Part shown: positions 10,772-22,390 of the stretch, piece by piece | Position numbering within the stretch: position 1 is the stretch's first letter | Layout: every line of letters begins with the position of its first letter | Origin: Acanthochromis polyacanthus | Taxonomy: Eukaryota; Chordata; Actinopteri; Pomacentridae | Reading direction: 5' to 3' | NCBI RefSeq assembly: GCF_021347895.1 | Contig: NC_067122.1 | Coordinates: 37,728,215-37,792,214 of the forward strand | DNA length: 64,000 nt | Program-made: the position numbers and the translations under genes | Notes under the pieces: generated by a model | The model's database searches: none | The model's input: the letters and a program-made list of their open reading frames with translations, nothing else | What the model was told of the DNA's origin: nothing

Positions 10772-11545
10772 TGTCACGGACTGAGCAGGTGGACCCGAGC
10801 AGAAAGCCACACTACCAGGACTGGCTGAATGCAAGTGGTTTATTGTTTGGGGGTGAAAATGGTGGCTAGGTGGGGGAAAACCAGGGTGTAGGAGCGGGGG
10901 GTTCCGGGCAGGAGTGGGGTCCAGGCGAGAGTGGGGGTCCAGGCAGGAGTGGGGTCCAGGCAGGAGTGGGGGTCCAGGCAGGAGTGGGGGTTCAGGCAGG
11001 AGTGGGGGTCCAGGCAGGAGTGGGGGGTCCAGGCAGGAGAAACCGGTGAAGGCTTGTCAGGGAGAGCCGGAGGGGAAGGAGGATGGCGGGGGATCCCGGA
11101 CAGCTGAACTGAGGGAGGCAGGAGAAAACAAGGTCAGAAATTAAGGCAGGAACTCAAAAACAGATCGTGTAGAGGGCTAGAGAGCAAACCGAACTGCGTG
11201 GTTCTTGTTTAATACTCTGGCAGGGAGTGGAAGGCTGAGCCGGTACTTATTGTAGGGGTGAGTCGTTAGCATGATGATTGTCAGCTGCCCAGGAGCCGTG
11301 GAGGAGGTTGATTGCCTGAGTGGAGTCAGCTGAGAAGCAAGACTCCACTCAGGCACCGAGCTGCAAGGGAAGAGACAGGGCAGGGGAGCAGATGGGAGAC
11401 AGACAGGACAGAGGAGTGGATGGGAGACAGGCAGGGCAGAGGAACAGGAGAGGGGAGAGAAGCATGAGCGGGAGGAAACAGATGGGAAAAGGGGTATTTG
11501 GGGATGTCAGGTGGGAAGGACGGGGGTGAGGAGGGAGCCCTGACA
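10772..11545 (-). repeat. Complete 5' LTR (774 bp)
   Basis: Has TGTCA...TGACA termini. Within it about six copies of a tccaggcaggagtggggg-type 19-bp unit occur at 10910-11035, where the other LTR has about four. This shows replication-slippage divergence between the two LTRs. The plus-strand tttatt at 10837-10842 is the complement of the polyadenylation signal. Confidence 0.8.
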
Positions 11546-11550
11546 GCGAC

Positions 11551-12222
11551 AACCTGCAGCCTGCTTTCTAAACAACCAAACTGCATTTAGGTTTTAAAAT
11601 GCAGGATTTTCTATCCAACAGGGAAGCTTTTGACCAGGTAGGAAATTATTTTTGTTTGAAAAAGAGTCCATGTTAGCAGGTCTGCAACAGAAATCTCACC
11701 ATGTGGGGCTATTATTTTAGGTCTTGAGTGTTGTTCTGCTCACTGTTTAATCTGTGGGACCGTCTGCAGCTCAATCCACAGTTGTTCTTCTGATAAATAA
11801 ACTGACATTGATGTGTAAAATCAGTGAAGTATCCCTTTAAATCTAATGACCATGCAGCACATTATGTGCTCCAGCTCTGTTTCACAAACATATGCAGAGA
11901 GAATATGATAAGTTTGTCTAACCTTAGAAGTACAGAGCATTCAGTTTCCTCAAAAAGTAATGTGAGAAAATTGGCTTTATGTAAATACACTGGATCCTTT
12001 GGGAGCGGACTGTCATGAATCTCGTTCATGTTGCCATCATCGGTCTTGTACTTGCATTGTTTCCTTACATGATGATTTTGCTGTTTTTGTCACTGCTCTT
12101 AGTGTCATTGTGGTCGTCTTTCAGTTGTTCTCTGTATCTGGTGTCCTCATTGTGTTGTGTATAAGGCTGTTTGATTCGATGTACCAAAAGGAGCAGCTCA
12201 CAGACAAAATGAGACACATCCA

Positions 12223-12223
<1 letters not shown>
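11551..12223. other. Gene-free stretch
   Basis: Unique-looking sequence between the LTR element and the CA tract. No supported feature. Confidence 0.45.

Positions 12224-12285
<62 letters not shown>
12224..12285. repeat. (CA)n microsatellite
   Basis: About 31 uninterrupted CA units. Confidence 0.95.
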
Positions 12286-12286
<1 letters not shown>

Positions 12287-12447
12287 TAGAGATACATCAT
12301 TTTACCATGGAACTGTTCAACACAGATTTCCTGATGTGTTTTATTGTGCATGTAAATCACTGTAGCTTTCTAGCCTAAGTGGTCCAAAGTGAGTTTGCAT
12401 GTGAGAAAGTGGGCATTTGTCTGTGTCATAATGAACTGCAAACATCT

Positions 12448-12450
<3 letters not shown>

Positions 12451-12516
<66 letters not shown>

Positions 12517-12523
12517 TGTGTGT
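12451..12523. repeat. (TG)n microsatellite
   Basis: About 36 TG units with one TA interruption. It abuts a repeat beginning ttcttgtacttgctacattg. Confidence 0.95.
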
Positions 12524-12832
12524 TCTTGTACTTGCTACATTGTGAGGGCCAGTTTCTGCATTTAACTATCAAAGTGAGGACATTTTGGCCGGTCCTCACT
12601 TTGAAACAGCCATGTTTGAGGGTGAAGACTTGTTTTTAGAGAACAGGTATGAATTGAGGTTTGGTTAGGGTTAGGGTAAGGATTAAGTTTAGGCGATCAG
12701 TTGTGATAGTTAAGGTTAGGGTAAGGCTCTAGGAAATGCATTACACTTATGGATGTCCTCACTAAGATAGAAGTACAAACATGTGTGTGTATGTGTGTGT
12801 ATGTGTGTGTATGTATGTGTGTGTGTGTGTGT
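12524..12832. repeat. (GT)n-flanked 'gtgaggac' interspersed repeat
   Basis: Contains ggccggtcctcactttgaaa, the telomere-like run ggttagggttagggtaagg (12665-12685), and atggatgtcctcactaagat, ending in (TGTGTA)n at 12782-12832. A related unit sits between GT tracts at 36925-37205. This is a class commonly seen next to dinucleotide repeats in fish; no coding capacity. Confidence 0.6.
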
Positions 12833-13612
12833 GGATGTGATCTCGTGCACATCAGAGTTCTTGGCACTGCATGTCGAGCACTGTAAGCCCATTTCCCAGA
12901 GCAGGACTTGATATACAAAACGGCGTCCAAACACTTCCTGGAGCTTATCCAGTGAGAGAGTCTGGGAGCAGAGCAAACCTCCCCTATTGGCTGTAAAGCA
13001 GGAAGCACTGCTTTACAGAGTGAGATTGACTCGTGACAGTTTTATTGTCCAGAGCATCCCTAGATGGCTGGATTATAGCGGGCATGAGAGGGGAGAGGAG
13101 AGAGGGGGAATTTGAAACAAACAGAAAAGAAAGACTGAAAGAATAAAATGGTCGACTGAGGGAAAGAGAGCTGGGAATAAGATGCAGACGACATACTTAG
13201 AAATGAGTTTACATTTCCAAGTCTTTAGCCCAGTCCTGGTTTAGGTTTTTCTGGATTATGTAAATCCATTTTTTTTATTCAAATCACAAGTCAAATCATT
13301 AGGAGATGGTGATGAGTCAGTCCTATATTCTACGTAATCTACTCCTTGACTGGCCATTTATCAAGACTCACCTCCTTAGTTATCCCTGTCAAGCTCTCTA
13401 ATTTCATACAGCACACATGTAATTTACTGTTCTAAGAGGAGACGATTGCTGCACAAACTTCCGAATACTTTTTGAAACAATACAGCAGACAAAAGAAAGA
13501 TTCTTATTTCAAACTCCATGAAGCTAATGTTGATGCATAAATTGGTCAGAAATGCCATTTATGTTCAACCTTTAAAATAGTACACCTGAAAAGCGGGTCT
13601 TAAATGACTAGA

Positions 13613-14060
13613 TACAAGGGGTGATTAAAACCTTCTCAGCATGTATCTATAAAAATTTAAAAAATGTACCCAGTTTGTGTTTGGCTGCTATCTCCATTGA
13701 AATAGTCTCCTTGTGCAGTGAAAAATACACCACTCCCAGCATTTTGTAATGCTTGTAACCCTCCGTGGAAGCCTCAAGCACTACCTGCGATGAGTTCTGA
13801 ATCTTTTAAAGTGTGTCAAAATGCCCTTTGAACCTGATTATTAATTTGTGAAAGAGAGAAGAGTTTCAGAGAGCTAAATCTAGCAAGCATTGCAGGTGGG
13901 GCTTGATGATTGTGGTATTGTGGTTAAAAAAAAAACATGCGTAATTGCCAATACAGTACATTGGTGCGTCATTGTACCATCATTCAAGACATTTATGCTG
14001 AATGTTCTCCCTCAGGACATTACAGTAGAACTCTGCCTTGACACCCTGACCTTGGAAAAC
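13613..14060 (-). pseudogene. Decayed mariner-type transposase remnant
   Basis: The minus strand begins near a terminus-like aaggttttaatcacccct (13613-13636). Broken frames between 13640 and 13870 resemble a mariner transposase C-terminus: a Phe-rich FHKLIIRFKGHFDTL segment followed by an EGYKHYKML-like region. Multiple stops and shifts destroy the frame. The family call is by resemblance only and moderate at best. Confidence 0.35.
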
Positions 14061-14394
14061 CAATTACCAGTGCACAACTGAGTAAATGTTGAAGAAAATG
14101 ACAAACATGCTACTGCTGTGTCCCTGACCTAATGTGGCCTGTCTGGTTTTGGAAACTGCGGGTTGTTCCACTGTGAAAACTTGTATGTTCTCTCTATAGT
14201 AGCTGCAGATTGACCTCTTGTAACTAGTGATGTTCCTCAACATGAAGGTTGGCTCAGCCCTGGTGCTGATTGACACAGAACTTGATTTTTGGTGCTTTAA
14301 CATGAGTCCCACTCTTGATTGCATGACAACTCCCAGAGGAAGCCACCCAGGAGTCATTCAAATTAGAAGTCCAAACCACCTAAGCAGCCCCCCT

Positions 14395-14600
14395 ACCCCC
14401 TTTTTTGGCTTTATTTAACAGGTTCAGTTGAGATGCAAACATGAAAGTAGGGGAGAAGAATGTGGGGAAGACCTGCAGTAAAGGGCCGTGAGCTGGAATC
14501 AAACAGACTCCGCTGTGTCGAAGACTATAACCCCTGTTTATGGATTGCCTGCTCAACCAGTGGAGGTATCTGCGTGCCCCCAGCAGCCTCCTTTTGACAC
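14395..14600 (-). mobile_element. tRNA-derived SINE, second copy
   Basis: Shares with 2985-3172 the tail tttttggctttattt (14401-14416), the body gtaggggagaagaatgtgggg, and a degenerate tRNA-like head (ccgtgagctggaatcaaac) on the minus strand. It is diverged and presumably old. Confidence 0.55.
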
Positions 14601-14944
14601 AAGGGAGTAGTAACCTACTCCAAGATCCCTCCAGATGTCCAAGCCCAACCACCCTACAGTGTGTTGTGTTTGCCACAGACAATAACCACACCGTCCAGCT
14701 GTGTTAACACGCGTTTTAATTCAACTGCAGCAAACTGCCGCAAACCTCCCTCACTGCCGTAAAACTGCAGTGCACAATGTACAGAGTCCAACAGGACATT
14801 ATAACCACATCAATGAACATTTCAAACATAACACAGTGGAAACTCAATTTGGCTGCTGGTATCCACAGTTTTGTTCTTTCTGTCACTACCCAGACCTCAT
14901 GGTTGTAGGTGAGGTCTGGAATGTATACTGACTTTTACAGCAAG

Positions 14945-15490
14945 AACTTTTCCTTCTGGTTCAGTTACCTCTTCATCACAATGGTTGAGTACAACACCTG
15001 CATTACTGCTAATGCAGCATGAATCCATTTGGACATTTCATGCTCCCCTTTCCCATCAGTCACAGATAAGATCCCAAGATAAACTCTTAAACTGTTTGCT
15101 TGGGGCTGAAACTCACCCCCAACCAAGAGGGAGAGTCCACCAATTTTCAGCAGAGAACCATAGCCCATAGATTTGGAGGTGCTGACTCCCACCGTGGCTG
15201 TTTCACATTCAGCTGCAAACCACTCCAGAATGTGCTAAAGTCAATTGTCTGATACAGCTAACACAACCACATTATCTGCAAAAAAAACTCAGAAACACCT
15301 CTGAGGTTCACAAACGAGACACCAGCATGACCCCAGCTTCATCTTGACATCCCATCTTTTAAAGATTAAAGAAGCATGTTGGGCTTTGTGCAGACAATAC
15401 ACAGCTCTTCGTTGGTTATACGTGGGTTGGATGGCTCGTAGCAAGGACCCTGGTACCCCACATTTCAACAGCACCCCACAGAGACCCTCG
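14945..15490 (-). pseudogene. RTE/Rex-like LINE reverse transcriptase fragment
   Basis: Minus-strand frames match the RT palm and thumb of RTE/Rex3-type fish LINEs. From 15490 downward there is a CGVLLKCGVPGSLLRAI segment, then a degenerate FADxVVxLA motif near 15240-15280. A frame at 15192-14965 reads GVSTSKS, VGGEFQPQ, YLGIL and AVMQVLYSTIVMKR in the family order. At least one frameshift separates the blocks, and both ends are missing. Only about 180 codons of an enzyme of about 1000 residues remain, so this is dead. Confidence 0.65.
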
Positions 15491-16066
15491 ACCAATTACA
15501 ATAGATATTTAAATCTTTCATCCATTACTCACACTTTGGCTTTACTGTTTGGGGAAAAAAAAAATTGTAAAACCATTTAAACTCTTCAGATGTCAAGTAT
15601 TTCTCAAATGACACACTCACACACACCACTTTAACATGTGACAAAGGCTTTACAAATCTGCTGTGTCTTCATATGATTGTCAAGCTATAACTGGAATATT
15701 AGACAGAGGTTAGCCAGTACTGACTTCTCATATGTGTCCCTTTGAGTGTAAGAGACGATGTTTTGCAGGCTGACTATGACAAAATTTAAACAGCTCAAAA
15801 AGTTCTCAGCCTCACCCAAAAACAAGAGGAATAATGCCCATTTTGGGACATAACTGCAGACTAAAAAGCCTTACATCGTTGTCCACAAACATTCAAATGT
15901 TTATCATCATTTCGTTGCAAAGAGAGGAAAACTTGGAGCAAAGCATCAGAAGCACAGGAAGTTAAATGAAGTTTTGAACTATTATCCCATAAACCTTACT
16001 CAGCCTGCACTGTCTGACTTCTGTGATCCAAACTGAAATCTTACTTGTGTGGTCGCCATTTTCAGA

Positions 16067-16205
16067 GTGATGATGAAGTTATCCATGCTGCTGAGGAGAA
16101 TCTGCAGGCTCTAGATGTGACCTTTGTTCATGAAGGGATAGCAAAGCTTGAAAATCAGTGGACCGAGTGCAGTGACGTTAAAGGAGACTATGTTGAAAAA
16201 TAAAG
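16067..16205 (+). pseudogene. Mariner-family transposase C-terminal fragment
   Basis: One plus-strand frame reads SDDEVIHAAEENLQALD, then FVHEGIAKLENQWTECSD, then KGDYVEK and a stop. This matches the C-terminal signature of mariner transposases (a '...GIxKLxxRWxKCIxxxGDYVE' ending). The upstream catalytic domain is not recognisable, so this is a relic. Confidence 0.5.
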
Positions 16206-17710
16206 CAAGAGCAGTCTTTCTCTTGTGATGTTTCTGGTGAGGCCAAGAAGTTTTTGAACTACCTTCATATGTAGGATCCACCAGTCATTACTTCACAGTG
16301 GAACAGGACAAGAGCAGATTTTGTCTGTCCTTTTCCTGCTCTGGGTTTAACACCTTCACAGCCACAGGTTGCAGACAAGGCTCGCATTGATCAGTGGAGC
16401 TGAGACACCAAGACACTGCAAGCAAGACGTTTTCCAGATCTGGTATGAGGGTGCAAAGTGCAAAGTAACGAATCAGCAGGAAAGCACTAGATCAGACTTT
16501 AAAAGAGTCCCTTACACAGACCTTCAGGATGTAAATTAGGCCTGCCTCAGCCAAGAGACAGGTTTAAACCCCCTGCCACTATCAGACCTACAAGGGACCA
16601 AATGGCTGCCAATAAACATTCAGACTAATTCCTGAACCATTGAAGGGGTGCTCAGGAACCTGGGCAACAGCTTCAAAGACATTCCGCTCACTCACAAAGG
16701 AACTCTGGACTCACATCAGATTCAACAAAGACAATCATCGCACAATTCTGAACAAAACTCCATTTTATATACATCCATTTCACAGGACAAATTAACTTTT
16801 CAATGACTTTATGGTCAGTCCACATCTTGCCTTGCCTTCAGTCTTTAATTCCTCCTGATTGGTATCCATATGATAATTCGTAGTACGTCTGTCATTCACA
16901 TGATCATACTTGGAATCGTTCTGATCACTTGTCTGTCAGTAATGCACTTAGGTACATCCTGTTCACCAAATTACTATATTTCTGGAGTTATAGATTTCCA
17001 CAAAATTATCTGCAAATGTAATTATGCGAGGGACATCTGGACTTAAGCCCTCCCCAACAGAGGTTTGTCCAGATGCCGCCTCCTTTAATGATATGCAGAA
17101 GTCCACTTTAAAAGATTAACTCACCAGTAACAATATTGATGGATATTGGCTCCATCTTAGAGGTCTCTGCTCAGAAATTTCCCAGCCAGACAGGAAATGG
17201 TAAGTGAGAGGCAGCAGATGGGATGAAAATAAATAAATGAAATATACTCAAGCCTCACATGTAATGAGCTGTAGTAGACATCCACACAGTACAAAAATGC
17301 ATCATTCAATCCTCTGTCATTCATTTCAGCAGTACAAAGGAGAAAGCACACTTAGACACCACATCAACATCTGTTACCTGTCAAAAGAAAAAAACACAGG
17401 GTCTCATTGAAAATGTCATCCAGTATGGCCATACACTGGATCCTGAAAATGTTGTGAATATACAGTTAAGCAGATTTCAGAAGCTGAGTTACACAAACTC
17501 CTTTCCAACACAGAAACCTGGAAAGTAGACAGACTACACCAACACACAGGAGACAAAACTCTACTGTACTGTTGAAAAAATCAAGACACAGATGGACAGA
17601 AGGAAGACCACCAACTGTTACTGTTTGAATATCAGTGAATAAACTGTGCATTAATCCTCATTTCTTTTGGAAATGTTTTTTTTGGAAATTCACTCAGAAA
17701 TTGCACTATG
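16206..17710. other. Gene-free stretch
   Basis: About 1.5 kb with only short incidental ORFs; no recognised repeat or exon. Confidence 0.4.
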
Positions 17711-17718
17711 TTTTAATA

Positions 17719-18267
17719 CAGCCCGATCTCACGAGGATTCGTGAAACTGTCACGTAGGTTTTAGTTTCGATTTCGTGCGCACCAACACGATTTCGTCATG
17801 TTTTTCGTGCCGCTCACCACGAAATGCGCACCAATGTATTTTAAACGGCGGACTTTTCGTGCCACTCAGAACGTATTTCAAAAGAATGTGTATATTATAT
17901 TTTTAATGTAAAACCGTGGCGAATCCAACGCTATATTTTGCATGACATCGTCCCTAAACATAACCCTAACCATAACCCTAACCATAACCTAACCATAAGC
18001 CGGTGGTACACATACCAATTTGCATAGGAATTTCAAGAATGTCCGGCGGCCGGCGGCCGCAAACGCGATCACACAAGCAGTATACGCCGATGGACAGCTT
18101 AGATCGTCATGAATCCGCCGGTATAAACCACTTTCAGATGTGATTACCACAGCGAAAAACATTTCGTGGTGAGCGGCACGAAAAACATGATGAAATCGTG
18201 TTGGTGCGCACGAAACCGAAACTAAAACTTACGTGACAGTTTCACGAATCCCCGTGAGACCGGGTTG
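17719..18267. mobile_element. Palindromic non-autonomous element, copy 1 (549 bp)
   Basis: The ends are long inverted repeats: cagcccgatctcacgaggat at left against agaccgggttg at right, with complementarity extending about 110 bp through gtgcgcaccaacacgatttc. The element is flanked by a perfect 7-bp duplication, tttaata, at 17712-17718 and 18268-18274. Its middle contains telomere-like ccctaaccataaccctaacc (17950-17995), and words shared with copy 2 at 36398-36812 (ctgaaagtggtttatacc). There is no ORF. The superfamily is not determined: a 7-bp duplication does not fit Tc1 (2), Harbinger (3) or hAT (8) neatly. Confidence 0.75.
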
Positions 18268-18274
18268 TTTAATA

Positions 18275-19585
18275 TTAGTCTGACTGCTATATTAGATGGC
18301 TCTATGAGCCAAATATTAACAAGCTTTTTCCAAATTTCTCAACTCCACTTTTAAATCTAAATGATTATGGACAAAAGCTTATTTACTGTCGTTTTATTTT
18401 TGCTAAACAGAGTGAGAAATGTATTTTAGACCGTGAAGTAAACACAGGCTTGACCCTGAAGTTCTTTGTTATGTCAGCTTCAGCATCACAGTGTATTATC
18501 TAATCCTCAAGTGCTTTTTGTTGCCTAATTAGTTTAGTTTCTATTCACCTTTTTCTGATGACAGACAGATAAAAAAAAAAATTCCATTTAATTCAATAAA
18601 TGTCTTTTTAATGTCCGTTCTGGTTGGTGTAACAAAGCAAAAACAGCTTTATTTATATCCACAACAGGCATCACAAAGTGCAAAGAAAACCCTTCCTCCT
18701 CCGCTTCAAACTTGAGCAAGATGTGAGACCGAAGGCTGCAAAATAAATACCCAATCCGTGCGAAGCTGTAAGGATCTATAAATTGTCTGCTGTCTAACAT
18801 CATTCGGAGCTCTTCATACAGTAATTGATCCAGCAGTGTGTTGTCTGCTAATGCTTGTTTGCCTGATGTTCAGTCCAGGGGACAGCTGGGAGTTCACATC
18901 TGTCAATGAAACAACTCCAATTATGGCTGCAGTGCACTCATCCATTTCCTATGTTTGCATCCTCTCTGTGGCTTTTTTGTATTATTTTTTTGATCCAAAG
19001 ACCACACTAGCTTTTTGTTTTCTACATTCAGCTTTAAATTGGGGAATACACAGTTCGAGGGCGATGCAGCAGCACTGTTTGTGTGTCAGATGCTTTTGTT
19101 TCACTGCTGAATGTACATCACCCTAATTGCAAACTTTATGTGCCTCCAATTTAGGACAACATCAGACTCTTTTGGAAAGAAAAAAGTGCAATCAAATGTC
19201 TGCACCTATTACTTTTATTAAAATAAATGTGATGTGAACACAAAATGCAGGAAAGGAAAAAGTAGCAACCTAATAAAACTGATGTACTGTTGCTACTTGG
19301 AAGTACCACATTCTGATAATACGTTCCCTCTGGTCACACACGAACATAACCAACTCAAAAATGACTGTTGTGTTGTAGCACATCTGCCACATCACTTCAA
19401 CTCTGTCTCACATCCAGGTAAACTATGGTAAATGTTATGGGTGAGAACAGGTCAGCCAAAGAAAACAGGTGTTTCTCAGGCTCAATAACACTGCTATGCT
19501 ATGCTATGCCTTTTAATGTTGGCGGTACCACGCACTCCACTGACTGGCAGCAACTGGTCAAGTCCCTCTGGTGTTAGGTGTCCTG
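18275..19585. other. Gene-free stretch
   Basis: Low-repeat sequence with short incidental ORFs on both strands. No gene supported. Confidence 0.4.
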
Positions 19586-19590
19586 TATGC

Positions 19591-19960
19591 TGTCATAGTT
19601 TGGTATTCAAAACACAGGAAGGAGGACCCAAATGCAGAAGGACGACAGATGCAGTAAATATGATTTGATGAAGACAGACAACAGGCAAGAAGAAAAATCC
19701 ACAGCATGAAAGACATAAAAAAAAGTTGAACAAAAAACAGGGGAAGGAGTGCTGCCAATATACTAAGGAGATGATGAGGAAATGGGAAGCAGGCGCGTGA
19801 AGGGAAGTGGAGAATCTGGAGATCAGGAGTTACTGCAAGGTCGACCAACTGAATGAATGAATGAATGAATGAATGAATGAATGAATGAATGAATGAATGA
19901 ATGGGGAAGGCAGTTAGAGGGCATCTAGTGGATGGAAATACAATGGCAGGATTCATGACA
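19591..19960. mobile_element. Solo LTR (370 bp)
   Basis: Begins tgtcatagtttgg and ends gattcatgaca (TG...CA ends). It is flanked by the 5-bp target duplication tatgc at 19586-19590 and 19961-19965. Internal words such as acccaaatgcagaaggac resemble the R/U5 part of fish Gypsy-type LTRs. A (TGAA)n microsatellite has expanded inside it. Confidence 0.7.
19850..19902. repeat. (TGAA)n microsatellite
   Basis: Thirteen tetranucleotide units inside the solo LTR. They produce a spurious SFIH-type repeat in the minus-strand frame. Confidence 0.9.
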
Positions 19961-19965
19961 TATGC

Positions 19966-21740
19966 CCACATTTACCATGTGTATCAATCACATGACTTTA
20001 TAGACATTTTAAACCAATCATAAAATTTGAATACGTGATATTGGGTTACGCTGAGGAGAACATCAGGGGTGGCACCACACCACAGAACTTTTTCCTCCAT
20101 TATACCCTCGTGAAATGTGGATAAGCTGCTCCCTCCTCCCAGCATGAACCCAGTGTTCATAAAATCTTCATGTTTGAAGACCTATTCCAATGTAAACCAT
20201 TTCAGCCTGTCAACACGTCCCGGTGCTATTAGCAGACTAGCTTTCGGATATATCATGCGCAGAGTAAACAGTCATGGCAGAACATTTCTACCTTGAAACT
20301 GCAGTCCACCAATGGCACTTTAAAAAACACCGACTGAGATGACACCTGAGGAATCGATCCTGTCAGCTTGAGGGGGGAGATTTCTGTATCATTATACTTC
20401 TTCAAAATGTTTCCAGTTTGATCCTGTTTGACTGGATTAATCCGATATTACAACCAATGTTTGGTCAGATTTGTAGGTGTACAAAAGATGCAGTTGGCAG
20501 AGTAGGATGAAGAAAGTGTGGGGACTTCTAGTGGAAGCAACTCTTTTTAAGTCAGAGAGAGATTTCATTATATGTTCATGGAAAAATTTTGAAATACGTA
20601 ACTTTGATAGACATAGAGGAGCTTTTAGTTGTTTCATCAACAATCCAGTAGAGTCTTTAAATATTTTTTTAGTTGACTTTCAAGGTTTTGCATGTTTTTA
20701 TCCTTTCTTTAATTTCTAATAATAATATGAAAATGGCATAACTCTTTTAGCATAGAAGTATGTTAAAATGGAGAACAGAAACTTTTGTGAACTTCTGTGA
20801 AACCAGAAAAACTGATGCTACCACACTGGAGTCGCCCTAAATCTCAGGGATGGTGGTTGTTCTTAGCTGTATATGTGGTAAAATGAATAGATAAACTAAA
20901 TATAAATTAAATGAACCTATCAACTGATTTGTGCAGATTAGCATGTGGTCATTTCACCCGTTATTGCATCCTAAGGACAAGTGTGTTACAGAGAACAGAG
21001 GACTCATTGTTTGTCTCTGGAACCTCTAATCTCTGATGAAGATGACTGATTTGACCACTCACTAAAGCAGACATATGTTTGTGTGGATACTTGGATCAAC
21101 CTCTTTCAACCTTCCTCCCAAATTCTCTACACATTAATGCTTGTCTTTTCATGCATGAAAACATACTGAAGCTGTTGAGATGCAATGCAAGAACATAGCC
21201 TTCCTGAGGCTGCTAAAAATACTACACAGACTCATCTGATAAGTTACAAAATAAATTATCAGCTCACTTGGGCAATGCACCTGAGAAAATAAATGGATGG
21301 TTTTCTGAAACTGCACAGTATGTGGTAATGACCACGTAATGTGCCACTGACAACTACAATCACAATGCATTACTTTAAAAAAAAACAACAACAACAAGAA
21401 AACAGTGTGTTGCAGACAGGAGAGTTCAATGCAGAGCCGACAGGAACAAAAACACTCATGGTGGGAGGAAATGGAGAAGAAACAAGGCGCAGTATGTGAC
21501 AGATAATACAAAGAACTCACTGGCAGAGGAGGCTGGAGTCCAGTCGGCTCTGAATGTTGGACTCACACACCTTAGATCTCTTCCTCCAGGTACAAACTAA
21601 AAAAAGCTCTGACCCCAGAAAAAAAAAAGCACAAAAACAGGACAGTAATGCTTTGTTTACAATAGAGTTAAATTATTTTAATGGGTTACTAAACACACTT
21701 GAAGGTCCCGTGTTGTGTCTCTTTTCAGCATATCAATCAC
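19966..21740. other. Gene-free stretch
   Basis: No recognised element. A 76-nt segment at 21521-21596 (minus) is bounded by acceptor- and donor-like signals and is open in two frames. It is treated as a weak exon candidate in the findings. Confidence 0.4.
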
Positions 21741-21999
21741 GTTATACCAGAGGTGTCAAACTCATTTCAGTTCAGGGGCCAATTCAGCCCAAGTTGACCA
21801 AACCACTAAAATCAGAGCATAATACAACTCCATATTTTTCCTTTGTTTCAGTGCAAAAAAGTACATTTTGAAAATGTTCACATTTAAGGAATTATCTTTT
21901 TACAAAACATTATGAATAACCTGAAATTTTTTACAAAAAAAAAATCAATTTCAGCAACATTGTGTTTCATTCTATCACTTACACATTACAGATCACATA

Positions 22000-22212
22000 C
22001 AGTGCCTTGTGAAAGTATTCGGCCCCCTTGAACTTTTCAACCTTTCGCCACATTTCAGGCTTCAAAGATAAAGATATAAAATTTTAATTTTTTGTCAAGA
22101 ATCAACAACAATTGGGATACAATCGTGAAGTGGAATGAAATTTACTGGATATTTTATACTTTTTTAACAAATAAAAACCTGAAAAGTGGGGTGTGCAATA
22201 TTATTCGGCCCC
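22000..22212 (+). repeat. Left IR/DR terminal repeat of Tc1
   Basis: Starts cagtgccttgtgaaagtatt. The outer motif attcggcccccttga lies near 22018 and the inner attcggcccc at 22203-22212. It mirrors 23416-23629. Confidence 0.9.
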
Positions 22213-22390
22213 TTTACTTTCAGTGCAGCAAACTCACTCCAGAAGTTCAGTGAGGATCTCTGAATGATCCAATGTTGTCCTAAATGACTGATGATGATAA
22301 ATAGAATCCACCTGTGTGTAATCAAGTCTCCGTATAAATGCACCTGCTCTGTGATAGTCTCAGGGTTCTGTTTAAAGTGCAGAGAGCATC

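Larger units (their letters stand above)
7758..11545 (-). mobile_element. Non-autonomous LTR retrotransposon (3.8 kb), no pol
   Basis: The element starts tgtcacggactgagc and ends gagccctgaca. A perfect 5-bp target duplication, gcgac, lies at 7753-7757 and 11546-11550. The first about 340 bp reappear as a direct repeat at 10772-11196, inside a complete LTR (10772-11545). Orientation is minus: on that strand the LTR carries an aataaa (tttatt at 10837-10842 on plus), and a Gag-like ORF opens after it. The internal 2.7 kb has no protease, reverse transcriptase, RNase H or integrase motif. Instead there are GC-rich tandem arrays. The downstream LTR (7758-8098) lacks most of its U3, so one deletion or repeat replacement removed the internal 3' end and U3. 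Confidence 0.85.

Noticed and set aside
12224..12523. Coding ORFs ending in His-Thr or Cys-Val repeats
   Set aside because: These are translations of CA/GT microsatellites.
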